Shown here in pieces: positions 16,564-25,340 of a stretch of 64,000 nucleotides of DNA. Under the pieces are notes generated by a model that was not told where the DNA came from, did no database searches, and saw nothing but the letters and a program-made list of their open reading frames with translations. Source of the DNA: Ralstonia sp. NFACC01 (lineage in GTDB: Bacteria > Pseudomonadota > Gammaproteobacteria > Burkholderiales > Burkholderiaceae); NCBI RefSeq assembly GCF_900115545.1, contig NZ_FOWV01000001.1:1-64000 (forward strand), in the 5' to 3' direction. The first letter of the stretch is position 1; every line of letters begins with the position of its first letter. The position numbers and the translations under genes were made by a program.

Positions 16564-17477
16564 AGCGAGATTTCCATGCCGTCGTAAGCCACCTCGATGC
16601 CGTGCGCCTCCAACTCGCGGCGCTGCGGCGAATCTTCATCGAGGATCGGGTTGGTGTTGTTGATGTGGATGAGCACCTTGCGCGTTGCCGGCAACTGGTC
16701 GAGCACTTCAATCATGCCGCCCGGGCCCGATTGCGCGAGGTGGCCCATGTCGCCTGCCGTCTTGGTTGAAAAACCAAGGGCGAGCATCTCGTCGTCCTGC
16801 CAGCAGGTGCCGTCCACCAGCACCACGTCGGCCGCCCCCAGTTCGTCGAACACATGCGGTTCGACGCGGGCAAGGCCGGGCGCGTAGAACGCACGCCGGC
16901 CGCTCTTTCTGTCGACGATGCGCACGCCGATGTTGTCGCCCACGCGGCGGGCATTGCGGCTGGGCGAATAGGGCGGCGCCTTGCTCTCCAGCGGGATCGC
17001 CGTCAACGCTACGTCGTCAAGCGGAGGCACTGAGAACGCCGTGCCGTCCAACGCGAGCGCGCGCGTGTCGAGACCGCAGTAGTGCGACAACATGCGTGTG
17101 AGCGGGAAAGCGGTGGACAGATCGCTGATGACCGCCGCGCTGGCATAGACGGGCAGCGCTTGCCGATGCTCGCGCAGCATCAGCAGGCCGGTCACGTGGT
17201 CGATCTGCGCATCGATCAGCACGACGCCAACGATGCCAGTATCACGCGGCGTGCGCGCGGGTTGCAGCGCCGGTGAATTGCGCAGCTGCGCGAGGATGTC
17301 CGGCGAGGCGTTCACCACGATCCAGTTGTGTTGGCCATCGCCGAGTGCGATGGACGACTGCGTGCGGGGGGTGGCACGCACGGTGCCGCGCCGCACGCCA
17401 TCGCAATTGCGACAGTTGCAGTTCCACTGTGGAAAACCGCCGCCGGCGGCCGAGCCGAGAACCCTGAGTATTGTCAT
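16560..17477 (-). CDS. pqqB: PQQ biosynthesis protein PqqB
   Basis: A metallo-beta-lactamase-fold protein thought to act as an iron-dependent hydroxylase on the excised Glu-Tyr dipeptide. It has the diagnostic [15 protein letters not shown] near the start with paired Cys (CNCRNC), and [13 protein letters not shown] as the metal motif. The length of 305 aa is standard. About 140 bp with a strong terminator separate it from pqqA, so it is expected to be made at a much lower level than PqqA. Confidence 0.95.
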   Translation of the reverse strand: MTILRVLGSAAGGGFPQWNCNCRNCDGVRRGTVRATPRTQSSIALGDGQHNWIVVNASPDILAQLRNSPALQPARTPRDTGIVGVVLIDAQIDHVTGLLMLREHRQALPVYASAAVISDLSTAFPLTRMLSHYCGLDTRALALDGTAFSVPPLDDVALTAIPLESKAPPYSPSRNARRVGDNIGVRIVDRKSGRRAFYAPGLARVEPHVFDELGAADVVLVDGTCWQDDEMLALGFSTKTAGDMGHLAQSGPGGMIEVLDQLPATRKVLIHINNTNPILDEDSPQRRELEAHGIEVAYDGMEISL

Positions 17478-17556
17478 GATGCAGATCCAACGTGTCGGGC
17501 GGATTGAGCAAGAAGTCGGCCAGGGGATGGCGAGAAAGCGTGCGAGCCGCGAGCCG

Positions 17557-17589
17557 AAAAAAAACCCGCCGTGAAGAACCGGCGGGCTT
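17557..17589 (-). terminator. Terminator between pqqA and pqqB
   Basis: On the - strand a GC-rich stem (CCCGCCG with CGGCGGG, plus flanking pairs) is followed by a run of eight T. It lies 30-60 bp after the pqqA stop, inside the operon, so most transcripts should end after pqqA. This is an attenuating arrangement known from other PQQ operons. Confidence 0.85.
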
Positions 17590-17619
17590 GTGGAGCCTTG
17601 CGTGCTCAGCCGCGCAGCA

Positions 17620-17694
17620 TCAGCGGTTGGCGATGTACATGGTGATCTCGAACCCGAGTCGCAGTTCGGTGTAGGCGGGCGTTGTCCAGTTCAT
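17620..17694 (-). CDS. pqqA: PQQ precursor peptide PqqA, 24 aa
   Basis: The ribosomal peptide whose Glu16 and Tyr20 become PQQ. The frame has exactly 24 codons, with Glu16 and Tyr20 in FEITMY, the invariant E-x-x-x-Y spacing, and starts [19 protein letters not shown] precedes the ATG. It is too short for usual gene finders. It is the first gene of pqqABCDE and divergent from the peptidase-like gene at 17799. Confidence 0.97.
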   Translation of the reverse strand: MNWTTPAYTELRLGFEITMYIANR

Positions 17695-17798
17695 GTCTCC
17701 TCCTTGAGGGTTGGCATAGTTAGTGAGTGCACTGCGTTGTTCAGCGGCTGACGCAGGCGTTTGCCGAACACAGCCGCATCGCCATCAAGGCAACATCC

Positions 17799-18743
17799 AT
17801 GCCCACTTTCGACTGGTCAACCACATCCGCCCGCTTCAATCTGCGCACGCCGGACGGCCATTGCCTGCATGTGCGCCAATGCGGGCCCGACAGCGGCGAA
17901 CCATGGCTGGTGCTGCATGGCGGCCCCGGCAGCGGCTGCACACCTTCAATGGCCGCGTGGTTCGATCCGCTGCTGCATCGCGCCGTGCTGCCGGACCAGC
18001 GCGGCGCCGGGCGTTCACGGCCGGCGGGCACGCTACGGCGCAATACGGTGACCGCGCTGCTGGCCGATCTTGAGCAACTGCGCGTCGCACTTGGCATTGA
18101 GCGTTGGGGCGTGGTCGGTGGGTCATGGGGTGCAGCGCTGGCACTGGCCTACGCCGATCGCTTTCCCGATGCCGTATCGGCACTCGTGCTGCGCGGCGCT
18201 TTCCTGACCGGTTTCGACGATGTGCAGGCGCTGTTCAACGCGCGCGGCGCCGGCCGTGATCTCTTGCGAAGCATCGCTGGGCGAGGTGAGGGTTTTCCCG
18301 CAGCCCGTGGTCGCCTTCTCGTTGCAACAGACATGTTGCAGCTTGGTACAACTGTTCAGAAATTGAACATCGCCCGGGCGTGGCAGCACGCGGAACAGCG
18401 GCTGTTGGGATTGCGTCCGCAGGCACGTCGCCAGACGTGGCCGGAGCAGCTGGCGTTGGTGCGCAAGTACCAACTGCAGGCGCATTACCTGTATCGGCGG
18501 GCGGGGCTCGGGAAATCTGCGTTGCTGCTGGCGGCTGCGCGCATCGGTGCGAGGGGATTGCCCGTCACGCTGCTGCATGGGCGCAAAGACAACGTTTGCC
18601 GACCCGGCAATGCGCTGCGGTTGTCTGCAGCGAATCCGCATGCGCGGCTGGTGTGGGTGCCTGGCGGGCACCTCGCGGTGGGCGAGATGGCGAAAGCGCT
18701 GGGCGCTGCCATCCGTGCGTCGGCGTGGTCAGTCGGTATCTGA
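17799..18743 (+). CDS. Alpha/beta-hydrolase, proline iminopeptidase-like, 314 aa
   Basis: A cytosolic serine hydrolase of the prolyl aminopeptidase family, which removes N-terminal Pro from peptides. HGGPGSG forms the oxyanion region, DQRGAGRS follows, and the nucleophile Ser is in GGSWGAAL. The likely acid and base are in GRKDNVC and GGHLAVGE. No signal peptide is seen. It is divergent from pqqA, and no PqqF-type protease occurs in the window. A part in trimming the PqqA peptide is therefore conceivable but unproven. An in-frame ATG at 17727 would add 24 residues without a clear ribosome site. Confidence 0.75.
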   Translation: MPTFDWSTTSARFNLRTPDGHCLHVRQCGPDSGEPWLVLHGGPGSGCTPSMAAWFDPLLHRAVLPDQRGAGRSRPAGTLRRNTVTALLADLEQLRVALGIERWGVVGGSWGAALALAYADRFPDAVSALVLRGAFLTGFDDVQALFNARGAGRDLLRSIAGRGEGFPAARGRLLVATDMLQLGTTVQKLNIARAWQHAEQRLLGLRPQARRQTWPEQLALVRKYQLQAHYLYRRAGLGKSALLLAAARIGARGLPVTLLHGRKDNVCRPGNALRLSAANPHARLVWVPGGHLAVGEMAKALGAAIRASAWSVGI

Positions 18744-20753
18744 GGGCAGGCCGCCGGCTTCGTCGATCCTGCGGTAGATCGTGTTGCGCGAAATGCCGAG
18801 CGCCTTGGCAGCAGCGGAGATGTTGCCGTTGTGCGCCTTCACGGCCGCCATGATGGCCATGCTCTCCACATCGGCCAGCCGCTTGGGCTGCGTGCCGCCA
18901 ACGGTTTGAGCGACAGGCGGCGCAGCCGCTGCCACCGCGCCTGCCCCTGCCACGTTCGCAGCCGGCTGGTCACCATGCCGCGCCTGCCAGTCTTCAAGAA
19001 AATCGTCGGGCAGATGGTCCTCGGTGATCTCCGGCGCGCCTTCCGCCATCAGCCGGGCGGTGCGCAGCAGATTGCCGAGCTGGCGGATGTTGCCGGGCCA
19101 GTGGTAGCTGCGGAACATCTGCATCACGGCTTCGCTGATGGGGGGCGCGTCGGCCTGTTCGAGCTTCAGCAGCTTGTCGGCTACGACGTCCAGGTCGGTG
19201 CGCTCGCGCAATGCAGGCAGGCGCACGACCAGCCCGTTCAGGCGGTAATACAGGTCTTCGCGGAACTGCCCGCTGGCCACCATCTCGCGCATGTTGCGGT
19301 GGGTCGCGCATACGACCGCCACATCCACCTGGATCAGCTTGTTGCTCCCCAGCGGCGAAACCGCACGCTCTTGCAGCGCGCGCAGCAGGCGGGCTTGCAG
19401 GTGCAGCGGCATGTCGCCGATTTCGTCGAGGAAGAGCGTGCCGCCGTTGGCCAGCACCATCTTGCCGATGCCGCCTTTCTTGCGCGCGCCCGTAAAGGCG
19501 CCTTCTTCGTAGCCGAACAGTTCGGATTCAATCAGCGCTTCCGGAATCGACGCGCAATTCACGGCGATGAAGGGGCCGGCGTGGCGCGGGCTGTCGGCGT
19601 GGATGGCGCGCGCGAGCAGTTCCTTGCCGGTGCCCGTTTCGCCCAGGACCATGACAGGGATGTCCTTGCCGATGACCTTGCGCAGCTTGCCGATCACGGT
19701 CTGGATCTGCGCGTCGCCGGTATCCAGCGCCTCCAGGCTGGCCGGTTGCCGGGATGGCTCGATGTAGGCCCGGCGCGGTGCTGTGTCGCGGTCGATCGAA
19801 AGATCTGCGCCCATCGCGCCGCCCACCATGTGGCTGGCCGGCCGTTTCCATTCGACGCGCGCAAACACCTTCACGCCGCTGGGCAACTGCAACTGCACGA
19901 TGCCTGCCGCTGCGGTGCGTTCCCGGTCGATCAACTGCGACATCGACAGCCCGAACAGCGAGGAAAAGGTATGTGCATGCAGCGCGCGGATCGACAGGCC
20001 AAGCTGGAATTCGCCGCTGCGGTTGGCCGACAGGAAGCGCCCCGCTGGCGTGAACGCCGCAATGCCCTCGACCAGCGTGCCGATGAATTCAGGGCGCGAG
20101 TGGAAGTGGATGCAGACCACGTCCTGGAACGTGTTGGCAAACAACTGATTCTCGATCATCTGCGCCGACATGCGCACCAGCGCCATGGTGTGCTTGTGGA
20201 AGCCACGATGATCACCCGTCACATCGAGCGCACCCACGGTGGCGCCGTACGGATCGAAGATCGGCGCACACGAGCAGGTGAGGAACTGGTTGGCCTGCAA
20301 GTAATGCTCGGAGCCGTGGACCAGCGTGGGTTTGCTCTCGGCCAACGCCGTGCCGATGGCGTTGGTGCCGCGGCTCGCTTCCGACCACAGCGCGCCGGGC
20401 TGCAGCGCCACCTTGCTGGCCTGAGCGAGGAAATCGTCGTCCCCCATCGAATGCAGGATCAGGCCTGACGTGTCGGTCAGGATCACCATACTCTGCGTGT
20501 TGACGATCTGGCTGTAGAGCGTCTCCATCACGGGCAGCGCATGCGTGAACAGCGACTGGCTGCGCTCGATCTCGGTTTTCAGCTCGTTGTGCAGCACCGG
20601 GCAAAAGTCGGGCGACTCATAGGGCCGCAGGCCGTACGACTTGGATCGCTCGTGGGACTGCGCGATCAGTTCGGGCTGATCGTTCGGGGCATCACCGAGC
20701 GCGGCTGGGGCGTTCTCGGAAGCGCGCGGGTCGGCTGCCGCGTGAGGGGTCAT
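18729..20753 (-). CDS. Sigma-54-dependent Fis-family activator, AcoR-like, 674 aa
   Basis: A bacterial enhancer-binding protein. An N-terminal sensory part with a GAF-type domain (about residues 70-330) precedes an AAA+ domain. That domain has Walker A GETGTGKE (371-378) and GAFTGA (418-423), the loop that contacts sigma-54. A Fis-type helix-turn-helix lies at the end ([16 protein letters not shown]). The whole layout is that of AcoR and related acetoin or alcohol regulators. AGGAGA precedes the ATG. It is the likely activator of the sigma-54 promoters before the porin, relay, aldehyde dehydrogenase and pedF genes. Its inducer is unknown. It overlaps the convergent peptidase gene by 15 bp. 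Confidence 0.88.
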   Translation of the reverse strand: MTPHAAADPRASENAPAALGDAPNDQPELIAQSHERSKSYGLRPYESPDFCPVLHNELKTEIERSQSLFTHALPVMETLYSQIVNTQSMVILTDTSGLILHSMGDDDFLAQASKVALQPGALWSEASRGTNAIGTALAESKPTLVHGSEHYLQANQFLTCSCAPIFDPYGATVGALDVTGDHRGFHKHTMALVRMSAQMIENQLFANTFQDVVCIHFHSRPEFIGTLVEGIAAFTPAGRFLSANRSGEFQLGLSIRALHAHTFSSLFGLSMSQLIDRERTAAAGIVQLQLPSGVKVFARVEWKRPASHMVGGAMGADLSIDRDTAPRRAYIEPSRQPASLEALDTGDAQIQTVIGKLRKVIGKDIPVMVLGETGTGKELLARAIHADSPRHAGPFIAVNCASIPEALIESELFGYEEGAFTGARKKGGIGKMVLANGGTLFLDEIGDMPLHLQARLLRALQERAVSPLGSNKLIQVDVAVVCATHRNMREMVASGQFREDLYYRLNGLVVRLPALRERTDLDVVADKLLKLEQADAPPISEAVMQMFRSYHWPGNIRQLGNLLRTARLMAEGAPEITEDHLPDDFLEDWQARHGDQPAANVAGAGAVAAAAPPVAQTVGGTQPKRLADVESMAIMAAVKAHNGNISAAAKALGISRNTIYRRIDEAGGLPSDTD

Positions 20754-20834
20754 GGTGTGTCTCCTAAAACCTCGCCCGCAATCTGTGTGCGGGTCGCCCG
20801 GATCGCCTCATTTGAGCAGGATGCGAACCGGAAG

Positions 20835-20872
20835 TGTTGCGCCATGAAGCAAGACCCTTGCCAGGGTGTTGC
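20835..20872. promoter_or_regulatory. Two TGTTGC half-sites upstream of pedF
   Basis: TGTTGCG at 20835-20841 and TGTTGC at 20867-20872 are in the same orientation, about 90-120 bp before the pedF promoter. They repeat the heptamer seen upstream of the dehydrogenase. They also lie upstream of the regulator gene, which reads the other way, and could allow autoregulation. Confidence 0.45.
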
Positions 20873-20958
20873 ATTCCTGAGCACCTGTGCCAACCGATGC
20901 ATCCGAGATCCGGAGCGTTTGGCGGATGTTGGCCGTGTCCTCCGGCAGGTTTGCGCCT

Positions 20959-20974
20959 TGGTATGGCTCTTGCA
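20959..20974 (+). promoter_or_regulatory. Sigma-54 promoter of pedF
   Basis: TGGTATGGCTCTTGCA has exact GG-N10-GC spacing and a perfect TTGCA -12 block, with two mismatches in the -24 block. It lies 46 bp before the TTG start of pedF. Confidence 0.75.
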
Positions 20975-21019
20975 GAAATGCCTCCCAAAAATCGTTTCAA
21001 CGACAACAAGGAGACACTC

Positions 21020-21505
21020 TTGAAAACGCCTCGCAACTTGCTCGCGCTGCTTTCTGCCTGCGCACTTCTGGCCGGGGGATTGCCCACAGCCGCATCCGCT
21101 CACGGCGATGTCACGCCTCAGGCCGTAGACACGCACACCTTACCGCAACTCGGTGCCGATTGGCGTCAGGACAATCCATACCGGACGGGCTCCGCACACG
21201 ACGAAGCGCTGCGCATCGGTTCCTCCGCGTTCAACCAGAACTGCGCCCGCTGCCACGGGCTGGAGGCCATCTCCGGCGGGATCGCGCCCGACCTGCGCAA
21301 GCTCGACACCGACTGCATGTCGTTGGCCGACGCCAAGAAGAAGGAAGCCTGCTATGGCGAGGTGTCGCAGTACTTCACCGCCACGGTCCGCCACGGGCGC
21401 ACCCGCGATGGCCGCGTCTACATGCCGCCGTTTGAAGGCGTGCTGACCCAGGAAGCGGTCTGGTCAATCAAGACGTACTTGGAATCGCGCCGCGTACAGG
21501 AGTAG
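21020..21505 (+). CDS. pedF: Cytochrome c-550 PedF-type, 161 aa
   Basis: The periplasmic electron acceptor of PQQ alcohol dehydrogenases. TTG at 21020 is the start: AAGGAGACAC precedes it and a signal peptide ending TAASA follows. The mature protein begins HGDVTPQAVDTHTLPQLG, the family signature. The heme motif CARCH follows GSSAFNQN, and the distal Met is likely in VYMPPFEG. It is probably transcribed with the binding-protein gene downstream. Confidence 0.88.
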   Translation: MKTPRNLLALLSACALLAGGLPTAASAHGDVTPQAVDTHTLPQLGADWRQDNPYRTGSAHDEALRIGSSAFNQNCARCHGLEAISGGIAPDLRKLDTDCMSLADAKKKEACYGEVSQYFTATVRHGRTRDGRVYMPPFEGVLTQEAVWSIKTYLESRRVQE

Positions 21506-21599
21506 GTCGGCCTGCCACGGTTGGCAGCTTGGCGAGCCGGTGCTGTCCCTGCCTTCGTGTGCATCGGCTCGCTCATTTTTTTCCGCCTGGAGATGTCTC

Positions 21600-22481
21600 A
21601 TGAACGCCCGTTCTCGGTTGGCCGCGGCCGGCGCTTTTCGCCGCCTTGCCAGCCTCCTGTTTGCCGCGACAGCCATGGTGGTGAGCGCCGTGCCCGCACA
21701 CGCCGACATGGCGAAGATCCGCCAGAGCGGCGCCCTGAAGGTCGCGCTGTACAAGGGCCTGCCGCCGTTCTCCGACAGCGTCGGTGGGCAGTTCAGCGGC
21801 ATCGACGTGGCGCTCGCCAATGCGCTCGGCAAGCAGATGGGGCTGTCGGCATCGCTGCTGCCCTTTGATGCGGATGACGACGGTATGTCGGGCGACCTGC
21901 GCAACATGGTCTGGAAGGGGCATTACCTCGGGTACGGCCCGGCCGACGTGATGCTGCATGTGCCGGTCGACCCGAATTTCATTCGCCAGAATGGCCAGGT
22001 GCTGATCGTCGCGCCGTACCTTCGCGAAGGCTATGTGCTGGTGTATGACAGCGAGCGCGTCCACAGGGTCAGCAGTTTCGAAGATCTCGCCGGCCAGGCG
22101 ACCGGCGCCGAGCAGGGATCGGGTGGTGCGAGTGCGCTGCTTTCCAGCGCCAACGGTGCCCTGCGCGACAAGGTGAAGATCTATCCGGAGGCCAACGAAG
22201 CCCTGCGCGCGCTGTTCTCCGGCCAGATTGCCGCGGCAATGGTGACGCGGGCGCAATATGAAAGTGCGCTGAAGGCGCAGAACCAGTCTGCCACACGCTT
22301 TGTGGCGACCGAACTGCAGTCGCCGCTGCTGCCAGCACGTGGCTGGGCGATCGGCATGGCCGTCAAGGCGGATCAGCGTGAACTGGCGCAGGCGCTGGAG
22401 AGCGCGCTCAATGCGCTGCGCGCCAGCGGCGAGCTGCAGCGCATCTTTGCACAATACGGCGTGTCGATGGTGGCACCGTAG
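21600..22481 (+). CDS. Quinoprotein dehydrogenase-associated periplasmic binding protein (MoxJ/XoxJ-like)
   Basis: A solute-binding-protein fold of 293 aa with a signal peptide ending PAHA, then DMAKIRQSGALKVALYKGLPPFS. The family looks like an ABC substrate-binding protein but comes without an ABC transporter and sits beside PQQ dehydrogenases. XoxJ/MoxJ relatives are thought to help activate the dehydrogenase. Here also no permease or ATPase is adjacent. It follows pedF by 94 bp. GGAGATG precedes the ATG at 21600. Confidence 0.82.
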   Translation: MNARSRLAAAGAFRRLASLLFAATAMVVSAVPAHADMAKIRQSGALKVALYKGLPPFSDSVGGQFSGIDVALANALGKQMGLSASLLPFDADDDGMSGDLRNMVWKGHYLGYGPADVMLHVPVDPNFIRQNGQVLIVAPYLREGYVLVYDSERVHRVSSFEDLAGQATGAEQGSGGASALLSSANGALRDKVKIYPEANEALRALFSGQIAAAMVTRAQYESALKAQNQSATRFVATELQSPLLPARGWAIGMAVKADQRELAQALESALNALRASGELQRIFAQYGVSMVAP

Positions 22482-22541
22482 GCGCCACCGTCTGCACACG
22501 GAGCCGAACGTGTCGACGTACCTGACGCACTGGCCGTGCGG

Positions 22542-22560
22542 GCTGGCCGCCCCGGCCAGC
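22542..22560. other. GC hairpin between convergent genes
   Basis: GCTGGCC pairs with GGCCAGC over a five-base loop in the gap between the convergent binding-protein and coiled-coil genes. There is no T run on either side, so termination is only a possibility. Confidence 0.35.
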
Positions 22561-22567
22561 TCACGTG

Positions 22568-23035
22568 CTACGCCTTCTCCGCCGCGGCGTGCTTGGAGGG
22601 CAACGCGCTCACGTTGTCATCAAACTCCGAATCCACAGGGATCTTCGAGAAGTGGTGGATCTTCGGCGCGTGCGAGTCGTCGACCTGCGCGTCGTGCGGG
22701 TCGATGAACGACATCGCCGTGCGGCGCTTGAGCAAGTGTGAGTCGCGCGATTGCGATTCGCGCCACAGCTCGGCCGTGAACTTGAGACCGGCGCGCAATG
22801 CGTGGGCGCTTTCCTGCTTGCCCTTGCGCTGGTCGGAGACGCGCTCGATGCCCTTCTTGACGACGTCTTCCAGGAACGTGATACGGGCGCGGTAATAGTC
22901 CGCGTGCATTTGTGCATCCATCACGCGCTGCTCTGCCTGGTACAGCTCCATGCGCAATTCGCTTAGCGCGCGTTCGGCCTGCTTCTCGGGAGAGGGTGCG
23001 TGGCTCAAGGCCCAGTTTGCAATCCACCGCAACAT
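22568..23035 (-). CDS. Uncharacterised 155-aa protein with coiled-coil region
   Basis: Not recognised. A tryptophan-rich start (MLRWIANWALSHAP) is followed by a charged helical stretch from about residue 17 to 75 with Glu, Gln and Arg heptads. The C-terminal half is polar with no motif I know (LLKRRTAMSFIDPHDAQ). There is no signal peptide or clear membrane segment. AGGAGG lies 8 nt before the ATG at 23035, a strong reason for this start over an in-frame ATG 54 bp upstream. It stands alone, convergent with the PQQ cluster. Confidence 0.7.
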   Translation of the reverse strand: MLRWIANWALSHAPSPEKQAERALSELRMELYQAEQRVMDAQMHADYYRARITFLEDVVKKGIERVSDQRKGKQESAHALRAGLKFTAELWRESQSRDSHLLKRRTAMSFIDPHDAQVDDSHAPKIHHFSKIPVDSEFDDNVSALPSKHAAAEKA

Positions 23036-23334
23036 GGTCAAGCCCTCCTGTCTTGCGGTGTCCGCCGTCGGTGGGAAGACACCGTTCACTGCCCGCGCAT
23101 TGATCGGAAGTGATCGCCGCTTGCCAAACAGACTAGCAAAAAAACCAGGGCGATTGCGCTAGTCCACGTGCATGCCTGTTGTGAAAAGGAAGCATGGTCC
23201 GTTTGGGTGAGAGGCGCGCTGGCCAAGTTCTGATCTCATAGGCAGATTGCCTCGTGTGCACAGTGTGCGAGGCAAACGTCACCCACCCGCGCAAGCGATT
23301 GCGCACACTGCGGCGCCCAGTCTTGGGCGCGATG
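23036..23334. other. Intergenic stretch with an inverted repeat
   Basis: About 300 bp between two leftward genes. It must carry the promoter of the 155-aa protein. The only structure seen is TTGCCTCG (23247-23254) facing CGAGGCAA (23268-23275), an 8-bp stem with a 13-nt loop and no T run. It may weakly terminate the MipA-like gene. Confidence 0.45.
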
Positions 23335-24150
23335 TCAGCGGAACCGGTACGTGAGCGAGGCCATGGCTGTGGTCTGCTGGCGGCGCTGCGTGATCGGGCT
23401 GTCGGCCGCATCTGCGTGCAACCGCGCAACCGTGAGCGAGCCATTGGCCGTCCACCGGTCGTCGAGCTTGCAGGTGACGATGGCGTTGAAGTGGATGTCG
23501 CGCAGCCCCGCATGCGTGGCAAATACCGGCAGGCCCGAACGGGCGCTTTGCCCATCGTCCACGCCAAAGAACGTACGCATGTACTGACCGTTCGTCCACG
23601 ACACGCCGGTGCCAAGGCTGAACAGCCAGCGGCCGACCGGCGCGCTCGCGTAGGCATCGGCATTGGCGATCAACCCCTGGCGGTTACCTAGGATGTCCTG
23701 CTCCGCATCGGTGGACAGCGTGAGGAACGACACCGTGTACTGTGCAAACGCCTTTGCTCGCACCGTGGCGTTGACATTGCCCAGACCATTCAGGCGCGCG
23801 TCGTCATGCGCATGGCGCCACGTCGGGTCGAACTGGAAGTTGCCGCCCACCTGCCACGTGTCGTTGTTGGCGAGGTACACGCCGGCAAAGTCCATCCCCT
23901 TGGAAAAGAACCGGCGCTTGTATTCGATCTCCTGATCGATCCACGGAAACACGAAGCTCGATTTCGCGCCTGGGTACTTGGGCGACATGTAGATCGCTGG
24001 GCCGACAGCAATGCTCCAGTCGCTGGCGTCGGCGCTGTTTTCCGCGTTGGCGGCGGCTGCTGTCTGTGCCGTCGCGGTAGTGCTCAATGCGCCGATGGTC
24101 ATCAGAAGGAAGAACGCAAAGCGGGGCACGGCACGCGAGGACAGCGGCAT
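23335..24150 (-). CDS. MipA/OmpV family outer-membrane protein, 271 aa
   Basis: A small beta-barrel of the MltA-interacting/OmpV family. The signal peptide ends ATAQT (near residue 29). Then comes WSIAVGPAIYMSPKYPGA, a characteristic first strand, FVFPWIDQEIEYKRRFF, and amphipathic strands to a C-terminal YRFR. Related proteins act as scaffold for murein enzymes or as antigenic porins, and the present role is unknown. The start at 24150 begins the signal peptide; the ribosome site is weak. An in-frame ATG at 24276 is less likely. Confidence 0.8.
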   Translation of the reverse strand: MPLSSRAVPRFAFFLLMTIGALSTTATAQTAAAANAENSADASDWSIAVGPAIYMSPKYPGAKSSFVFPWIDQEIEYKRRFFSKGMDFAGVYLANNDTWQVGGNFQFDPTWRHAHDDARLNGLGNVNATVRAKAFAQYTVSFLTLSTDAEQDILGNRQGLIANADAYASAPVGRWLFSLGTGVSWTNGQYMRTFFGVDDGQSARSGLPVFATHAGLRDIHFNAIVTCKLDDRWTANGSLTVARLHADAADSPITQRRQQTTAMASLTYRFR

Positions 24151-24289
24151 GGGTGGGCGGAAATTCGAAAGGAATGTGAGCGACGGAAACGGCGGGCACG
24201 CCATTCTAGTGGAACCGTCGGAGCGCTGGACCCCGATCGAAGAGGGGAAGCCTCTGAGGCATCTACATGGATGCAATGGGAAACAGGCA

Positions 24290-24318
24290 AAAAAAACGCC
24301 GGGAATATCCCGGCGTCT
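24290..24318 (-). terminator. Terminator of the Ala/Lys/His-rich protein gene
   Basis: A stem of CGCCGGG and CCCGGCG with a five-base loop is followed on the - strand by a long T run. It lies just beyond the stop codon at 24336. Confidence 0.85.
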
Positions 24319-24335
24319 TTCATGGGGCGACTGCC

Positions 24336-24608
24336 TTATTGCTTGGCGGGCGCGGCGGCCTTCGGTGCCGAAGCGGCGTCGGTCTTCGCTTCCGACTTGG
24401 CTGCAGCCTTGTGGGCCTTCTTGTGAGCGTGCTTCTTCTCGTGCTTGGCTTCAGCCTTCGGTGCCGAAGCGGCATCGGTGGTCGTCGCTGCAGCGGTCGC
24501 TGCCGGTGCGGGTGCCGCGGCCGGTGCGGAGGCTGTGCCAGCTGCGAACACGGGGGCTGCGAAGGCACCAGCAACGATCAGAGCGGCCAGGGATTGAGCG
24601 ACTTTCAT
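24336..24608 (-). CDS. Small exported Ala/Lys/His-rich protein, 90 aa
   Basis: Signal peptide MKVAQSLAALIVAGAFAAPVFA, then a low-complexity mature part. It is Ala/Pro-rich at first, then KHEKKHAHKKAHK, then Ala/Lys to the end. The His/Lys cluster could bind metal ions or polyanions, but no family is recognised with confidence. AAGGAGTC precedes the ATG. A similar small protein is encoded divergently at 25014, suggesting a related pair. Confidence 0.75.
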   Translation of the reverse strand: MKVAQSLAALIVAGAFAAPVFAAGTASAPAAAPAPAATAAATTTDAASAPKAEAKHEKKHAHKKAHKAAAKSEAKTDAASAPKAAAPAKQ

Positions 24609-25013
24609 GTGAGACTCCTTAATCAGATACAAGCGGGATGTTGGGACTCCAGATACATGGATCTCGTCCCATTTGCGATCCATGCCTCCAAAAACGCCTG
24701 ACATTGCGCACGCGCTGACCGCCGTTTGTAAGCGTTCTGCCCACGGTGTAAGCGCGCGTAACAAGGTGGGGTTTCGCTACTTCCGATGTCTGTCGCGATG
24801 GGTTGAGACACATCAAGGCCCGGCCCCGCGCATCGGCGTACCGTCAGGCTTCAGGTGGACAACCGATGGCGCCTACACCACACTGCGTGGTGATGCGCGG
24901 GTCATTCCGATGTCGGACCGCGCATTGCACAGCAGGCGTGGGAGCGCATTGGGTCACGCTCCACCCGATACCGGAACGCGCCACAAACCAGTCTCTTCTA
25001 TAAGGACAACACG
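24609..25013. other. 400-bp divergent promoter region with TGTAAGCG direct repeats
   Basis: Non-coding DNA between the two small exported-protein genes. TGTAAGCG occurs at 24727-24734 and again at 24747-24754, exactly 20 bp apart, two helical turns. This spacing is typical of OmpR-type response-regulator sites. It lies 120-145 bp upstream of the leftward gene. Nothing else is recognised. Confidence 0.45.
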
Positions 25014-25238
25014 ATGAACAAGCTCCTGGCAGCCCTCGTGGCTACAGTCTTCAGCGCCGGCGCATTTGCGCAGGCTTCCGCTCCGGCGGCACCCGCTGCG
25101 CCGGCCGCCGCTGCGCCGGCACCTGCAGCATCGGCACCGGCCGCAGGCGAGAAGAAGGCACAGCACCACAAGAAGAAAAAGAAACGCGACCATCGTCCGA
25201 AGCAGCAGGACAAGAGCGCGTACGGTGTGGGCGGCTGA
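25014..25238 (+). CDS. Small exported Ala/Pro-rich protein with basic tail, 74 aa
   Basis: Signal peptide MNKLLAALVATVFSAGAFA, then a run of Ala-Pro repeats (about residues 21-45). A very basic segment AQHHKKKKKRDHRPK and a short SAYGVGG end follow. The layout is like the 90-aa protein divergent from it. Family and function are not known. TAAGGA precedes the ATG. Confidence 0.7.
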   Translation: MNKLLAALVATVFSAGAFAQASAPAAPAAPAAAAPAPAASAPAAGEKKAQHHKKKKKRDHRPKQQDKSAYGVGG

Positions 25239-25273
25239 TCCACGGCGGTCCGCCAGTTTTTCTGCACACCACG

Positions 25274-25309
25274 GCGCCGGCCTCTCACAGGGGGTCGGCG
25301 CTTTGTTTT
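25274..25309 (+). terminator. Terminator after the 74-aa protein
   Basis: GCGCCGGCC pairs with GGTCGGCGC (one G-U pair) and is followed by TTTGTTTT. Confidence 0.75.
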
Positions 25310-25340
25310 GTGCGGTCCGGAAAAAGTCGCGTAAAGTCGC

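Noticed and set aside
17695-17798. Sigma-54 promoter for pqqA
   Set aside because: No GG-N10-GC arrangement with flanking match was found on the - strand in this gap.
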